A DNA stretch of 64,000 nt from Membranipora membranacea (Eukaryota; Bryozoa; Gymnolaemata; Cheilostomatida; Membraniporidae): assembly GCA_914767715.1 (NCBI GenBank), contig OU612071.1, positions 26,099,681 to 26,163,680 on the forward strand. Direction: 5' to 3'. The notes below the pieces were generated by a model, which worked only from the letters and a program-made list of their open reading frames with translations, was not told the DNA's origin and searched no databases. The first letter of the stretch is position 1, and every line of letters starts with the position of its first letter. The translations under genes were made by a program, and so were the position numbers. Shown piece by piece: positions 58,807 through 64,000 of the stretch.

Positions 58807-60200
58807 TTTCCAACATGTAATCGGGGAAATAGATTGATAAAATGTGAGGGAGGAAATTCAGGATTGACCAATTAGCCCAGAAGTGTTGAGTGAAACACCC
58901 TGGAGAGAAGCATGTTGGTACCATGGTAATGAACCACCCAAGGAAATTAGCAACGCTCAACATTGATTTAAACAGCTTATCTGATGTGTGTACCATGAAA
59001 CCTACCAAGCGGGCACGTGGTCACGAGAGGCCAGTATACCATGTGTTATTGAGGTGACTTCTCTATGAGCAACTCGGAACATGTATCCTCATAGATTAGC
59101 ATACTTATGTCATGTTTTTTAGCTTGTACTTTTCAAAGCATTGTTATTATCAAGAACCCTGAAATATTCATCATGCAACCAGCCAATCGGAACTAAGACC
59201 ATAAAAGCTCAGCCACAGATGCAGTAAAAGGTGCAGAATGTCGTGTTTACCAGTTACAAGTTACCGGTTTGTTGATCATGAGTTTCCTAAAGAGTAACTC
59301 AGTTCCTTGCTGTTGTGTCAATTCTATTCACATAGAGGTAATTTCTTACATGATCATTTCATTCTGACAGTGGTCACATAATATCCAATGCATAAGTAGA
59401 TTGCTGTTGTTATAATGGATGAACCAATGATTAGTAGCTCTTCTCATAGATGGTATTCATACTATTTCGGGGCTTCTTTGTTTCAATTACAGGCCTATGC
59501 ACTGCTGCCCGTTGCCCGGGAAGGATGGAATCACTATAACTAGTCAGAATCATCTTCCTAAGATCGATTGTGTATCAAGATGGCAAGTTGTGAACAATGA
59601 TGCCTTTTCAATTACTAATACCAATGAGTTATTTGTATAAAACTGTATATATCCTTATTGTCGTTGTCATTCTCATTCAAAAGTGATTTATAACTGCAAC
59701 AAGTAGAGGATGGGCTGTGTTGGAGGTTTTTTATTATGTGGCTCACATAGCTACTGTGAACAACAAATAACCTGTTCCGCCCAATTACATTAATTTATTT
59801 AACTGAAAATCGGCAACTATTATAAAAAAACGCATATGACCTCTTTCACTGTATTATTCAGTTAAGTTAGGTTATGTAACTCACCAGTGGTCCCTAGTTA
59901 TTATTAACATTATGTTTAATGTCTGACATTGCATAATTCACTGGTTTAGATAATCGATGTTGGACACATTGTGATTGATAGGGCAATTAACAAGACACTA
60001 TCTAGATCTGAGATAAATTTGTTGTCATTATTGCTTAGTTTAAACTGTCGTCATTTCCCTAATTAACTTACTATGACGTCATTTGTTGATTTTCCAGTGG
60101 TCCAACCCACTTGGGAGTCTAAAATTTGTTCACAAACAATACACACATGATACACAACTCTTGTAAACAATTTATATCCATCCTAAATTCTATGCAGACA
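58807..60200. other. No feature recognised
   Basis: AT-rich DNA with only short random frames. Confidence 0.4.
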
Positions 60201-60204
60201 GTAT

Positions 60205-60640
60205 TATCTTACCACTCAAACTTTGGCCTGTCGAAATGAGACTAGACTAGGCCAAGTACTCTGAAAAAGAGGATTCATTCTGGCGACCATTTCACTGCAA
60301 AGTCTGCAATAAGGTGTTCAGCCAGGCAGCCAACCTCAAAGCTTGAGAGAAGCCATTTGCATGCTCTACATGTCACAAAACTTTCTCTAAGAGTAAGAGT
60401 GTGACAACTAACATTCGGACACTATCTGGCAGCAGGCCCTACAAGTGCCTAATATGACACAAAGGCTTCATCCACACTTACTGAGCAACCATACATCGGC
60501 ATTGGTGAAAAGTCATGTGAGTGCACTTTTTTTTTCATGAGCTTCAGTCATTCAGGTAACCCGAAGTGACGCATGAAAAGTACACAAGCATCACAAAATC
60601 ACGATTCTCCAGCCTCCTCCTCTTCATCTCAGTTACCAAA
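60205..60640 (+). pseudogene. Glass-like C2H2 zinc-finger pseudogene
   Basis: Intronless remains of a five-finger array in the order of the Glass transcription factor: TRPSTLKKRIHSG; RPFHCKVCNKVFSQAANLKA; EKPFACSTCHKTFSKSKSVT followed by TNIRTLSG; RPYKCLI, TGA, HKGF and ATIHRH; then CECTFFFMSFSHSGNPK, TGA, RMK. The signature phrases RPSTLK, FSQAANL, SVTT and FSxSGNxxRM are specific to Glass-type arrays. A frameshift follows the first linker, several stops occur, and structural Cys and His residues are lost. The lack of introns suggests a processed copy. Confidence 0.75.
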
Positions 60641-61938
60641 ACTAAAAATATGCTGGCTGTCGAAATCAGCCTCAGGCATTTACAAGTATGAAGGTTTTGA
60701 CATAGAATAGCTATTAGTAACTGTTTGGGTTGGTGATTTTTTCACAGATTCAGCAAAATATCTGCTGAGGTAACGACAAAATGTAGTCTTAACTCAGTGC
60801 AAAGGCAGCAATAGCACACATTGTGATTATTTGAATATTATACCTGAGATTATTAATCATCATTAAGGTGCCAAAACATAATTCTTAAGATTGGTATTAT
60901 TTTGTGATCATTGTTGGCAAAGTTTTCCATGGTTTTTAAGCGCACACCTGTTCATTATTGACTCAGTAAAAATTCTGCACATACAATAGATCTTTCAATC
61001 ATAAAAGCCTCGAACAACAGCTGATGTGTGGGGAAATTAGTTCTATCAGATAGCTTTCAACACCCAAACATAATGCAGATAGAAGGTACAAATGAAGTCA
61101 TTAAAATGGCAGATAGGTGATCTGTCCCTTTCGGAATGATTCTAAATGTATCTACCCTTGAGATGGAACAGCCGGCAATAGGGGAGAAATTTGACAATAG
61201 GGGGGACAGTTTACATTAGTTGGGACAGTAGTTTACTGTTTATTAGGATGGAAAAATTAGAATAAGAATTATAAAAATGAAGATAGAACTTAGATAAATA
61301 GATAAATTTCAAATCAAAACCAAGACACTAGAAATAATCATTTATACAGAGTTGCCCACTTTTTCAATAGGAAGGGGTAACTCCAAACGTAACTGAACAT
61401 AATCAACAATAGGCGAGAGAGAGGTGCTGATCTGTTTGGTCCCGGGGTTTTGCCTCTAGCACATTGAATATCCAACCATAACACAGCAGCAAACGCTTTC
61501 TGTAGACCAGACACCATCAAAATGAGCAAATAAACAAAAGGAGGAATATTTTTTATCTGGCTATATATCAGAAGGTTTTGCGCATTTTCCGTCCTTGAAA
61601 CCTTACAATAAAAAATATGTAATTTGAGACTTTGTTGGATTTAATGTGGTAGTAAGACGATTAATGACCTTAGTCCTTAAGTAATGAGTATAATAACCTT
61701 CAAGAGAAGCCTGTTGATACTATTGTAAAACAGTCTATTGTCATTTTACAAGTCGGAGTGAAATTAAGCTCTTTTGAAGCATTTTTTACAGAAAATTTAG
61801 TCATCATGGCGAGGAGCATGGAAAAATGATTAAGAATGGATATTAAAGTTGACAGTACAATGGAGAAATCTTGAGTGTGTAGTACCGTTTTTTCATTATA
61901 ACAAATAATATTCTCTTAGTTGCAGCGAGTGGTGCATT
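60641..61938. other. No feature recognised
   Basis: AT-rich DNA between the zinc-finger remnant and the five-exon gene. No domain or repeat was recognised. Confidence 0.4.
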
Positions 61939-63292
61939 TTACTTTCGTCCAATCAGACCTAATGAGATCGATAAGAACTCGAAGACCTTCCATACCTGAA
62001 AGAAATTTTTTTATTAAAACAGACACATAAACACTGTTACATATGTTAGCATGTATTACATACTGCGTGAATAAATTGGTACTACGTATAATCATTCTTA
62101 TATTATATATATACTTATATTCTATTTTCTTTGATATGTTAGGAAAGTCAACTGTTTTCAATGCTTCGTACAAAAATAAAATGAAATTTTAATTATTTTG
62201 AATAGTTTTCAATCATTGCAATTTTAAATCTAAAGGTCACCATACAGTCAGTTAATAAAAATAACAGATAACTAGTCATACTCACTTATACAGCAGCCAT
62301 TAAATGGAAAATGTCCCTCACAGCATCTGGTATACTGATCCGCTCTACATACTGGTGTCTCCATTCTATAGGCTGTTGTATAAGTGCTGCAGGCGTATGG
62401 TCTGAAAAACAGTACAAACAATAGGTATAATCTAATATAGTCATATAAGGGGAATCAAAACTCAAATTATATAGCCACAACATTTTCTGCCGTCACACCG
62501 AAACTTTTCAAATCAAATCGGCATTTTTTTTAACCACCTGCATACCAGCAAACATTGTCAATTTTGTTTGGTGTATGATCTATCTACCTGGTCACAGTTC
62601 TGCTTCTTGTTGTGGTGCGTCAAAAGCTGGAAGTCCTGTAGTATTCTCTCACCATGTAGTTACAAGTCGAGTGAACTTGTTTAGAGTAGGACACCGAGCG
62701 GGGTGTAAGAGGAACTCCACAACACCAGGCTCAACATTTAGTGTTGGCTGCCCCATCACTAAAATTTAACAATTATCATAAAGAAAAATGAAAATTCAAA
62801 AATTGGAAAAATGGAACAGTCTAGTCAATGCTCACAGATGGTCTCTTGCATCAAAAATTGACCTGTCATGAGAAAATATTGAGAGAGTGCAATATAAAAT
62901 GGTAATAAATTGAGAGATGAATATGGAATGATGCGAAAAATAAGCTAATAAACAATTTACAGTGGAAGGTAGTGTGTTGGAGCTTTACTCACTATGAAGC
63001 AATAGGATAGAACCGAGCTGCTGATATAGATCTGGTGGATGATGTGGAAGTCACTCCTGAATCATCCTGCACTGTTTGTATCATATAATCCTTCAAATAA
63101 AGAATATTATTTCAATCCATCCCCATTTCTTTAAAATCAAGTTTGTGTTATTGTTGATCTTCATGTCACCTAAACAACTGATAACATACCATTGAGATGA
63201 TGATATGAGATAAACACCTACCTTATACACTTGAGGGAGCGAGTTTAAAGATATGAGAGCTGCAGCACTGGACAATAACTCAGCAACGGCTG
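61939..63292 (-). CDS. Five exons of an unrecognised protein, three in-frame TGAs
   Basis: Candidate exons at 63222-63292, 62993-63071, 62588-62758, 62292-62401 and 61939-61995 have GT-AG borders and agree in phase. Text includes AVAELLSSAAALISLNSLPQ, HHPPDLYQQLGSILLLHMMG, VEPGVVEFLLHPARCPTLNK, GLPAFDAPQQEAEL, IEWRHQYVERISIPDAVRD and IFHLMAA. TGA interrupts at 63051-63053, 62649-62651 and 62592-62594. The last exon is ambiguous: another frame gives MEGLRVLIDLIRSDWTKVK. I do not recognise the family; it looks helical. The 5' part lies beyond or is not seen. Confidence 0.45.
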
Positions 63293-64000
63293 CTAAGTAA
63301 GCATAGCTCTAATTGGTTACAGCTAAGATGAACACAGCTACTACACTGATTCTAACACAAATACTATAAATTATTATACTTGAGTTGTTCTGTCACAGCG
63401 TGTTAAGATGATAAGTCAATGCAACCGATTGCGCTATGTATTGAACTTTCCATAATTTTTATAACAATGAGGAAGCAGTAGCTAAGGCAGTGGTCACCAT
63501 CCCCCCCCCCCCCCGTTACGGACATAGCCTGTGATATTTCAGAATTAGTGGTTCCTCGTTAGACTTAGCAGGTTGACATTGGCAACTAAGTTACCATACT
63601 GACTCTCGTGATCTGACTGGGCATGTAGATCACTGATAAACTAGGCTATCATTACCACAAAGAGAATGTCGTAAGGCCAAGTATGTATCATGCATGACTT
63701 GAATTTGCGCATGTGCAAGAACAATGAGTTTAGTCTGGGTTCTAATTGCAATTTTGGTCTGGGGAGAGAGGACACCCCCTGCATAAATTGCCAGTCAAAT
63801 TTAGCTAATTGTGACAATAGAAGATAACTCTTTCTAACAATTCTGCACGCATTTGATTGTGTGCCACCAGAGCAGGTAGCCAATCAGATGGCTTCGGAAT
63901 TCCGAGACTCAATTTTGCAGAGATCAGCTCATGCCCAGAGCTGAGCATGCGCAGAATGCTAAGTTACTATGTAAATTAAAACTTGGTGCGTGGAATTTGG
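63293..64000. other. No gene; poly-C tract
   Basis: A 14-base C run lies at 63501-63514. An 80-codon minus frame (63641-63883) has no support. Confidence 0.5.

Overview
This window is AT-rich eukaryotic nuclear DNA. Short exons sit inside GT-AG introns, and the intergenic and intronic space is packed with transposons. I read it as a metazoan, probably an invertebrate: it has a conventional animal atlastin gene, a decayed glass-type C2H2 zinc-finger copy, a P2X7-C-like gene, RTE LINEs, a Mag-like Ty3/Gypsy element and tRNA-derived SINE-like repeats. I cannot name the species. Nothing looks bacterial, and most long open frames are accidental or lie in repeats.

Layout. 1-4.4 kb: sparse and unassigned. 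4.42-5.94 kb: a foldback-like element whose long inverted arms are minisatellite. 7.6-8.1 and 9.44-10.41 kb: MITE-like elements, the second hAT-like with an 8-bp target duplication. Between them (8.94-9.34 kb) are two possible exons. 14.39-14.64 kb: a small MITE. 14.82-19.76 kb: a complete but decayed LTR retrotransposon with a tRNA-Leu-type primer site and a 5-bp target duplication.

19.79-33.00 kb, minus strand: ten exons of an atlastin-type GTPase in consistent phase, covering the GTPase and middle domains. The membrane segments and tail were not found. The LTR element lies 28-33 bp beyond the last recognised 5' splice site, in the opposite orientation. The introns hold a 1.7-kb TTAA inverted-repeat element, a solo LTR, a SINE and several hairpin MITEs.

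34.4-56.3 kb: the most interesting region. An RTE LINE is split into its RT half (34.94-36.64, plus) and its endonuclease half (54.84-56.34, minus). Both halves end at TTAA against the same ~267-bp repeat and rejoin in frame. This fits one DNA transposon ('element E') that inserted at TTAA, followed by inversion of its left end. Between the ends are a THAP-domain, DDE-like transposase gene (minus, 53.1-42.3 kb) and a convergent P2X7-C-like gene (exons at 41.36-42.08 plus; its likely first exon now sits inverted at 34.41-34.60). Inside a transposase intron is a second element (43.97-50.45, 23-bp terminal repeats, TA target) that contains a near-perfect 3,109-bp tandem duplication.

56.9-58.8 kb: diverged tandem repeats. 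60.2-60.6 kb: glass-like zinc-finger pseudogene. 61.9-63.3 kb, minus: five exons of an unrecognised protein with three in-frame TGA codons.
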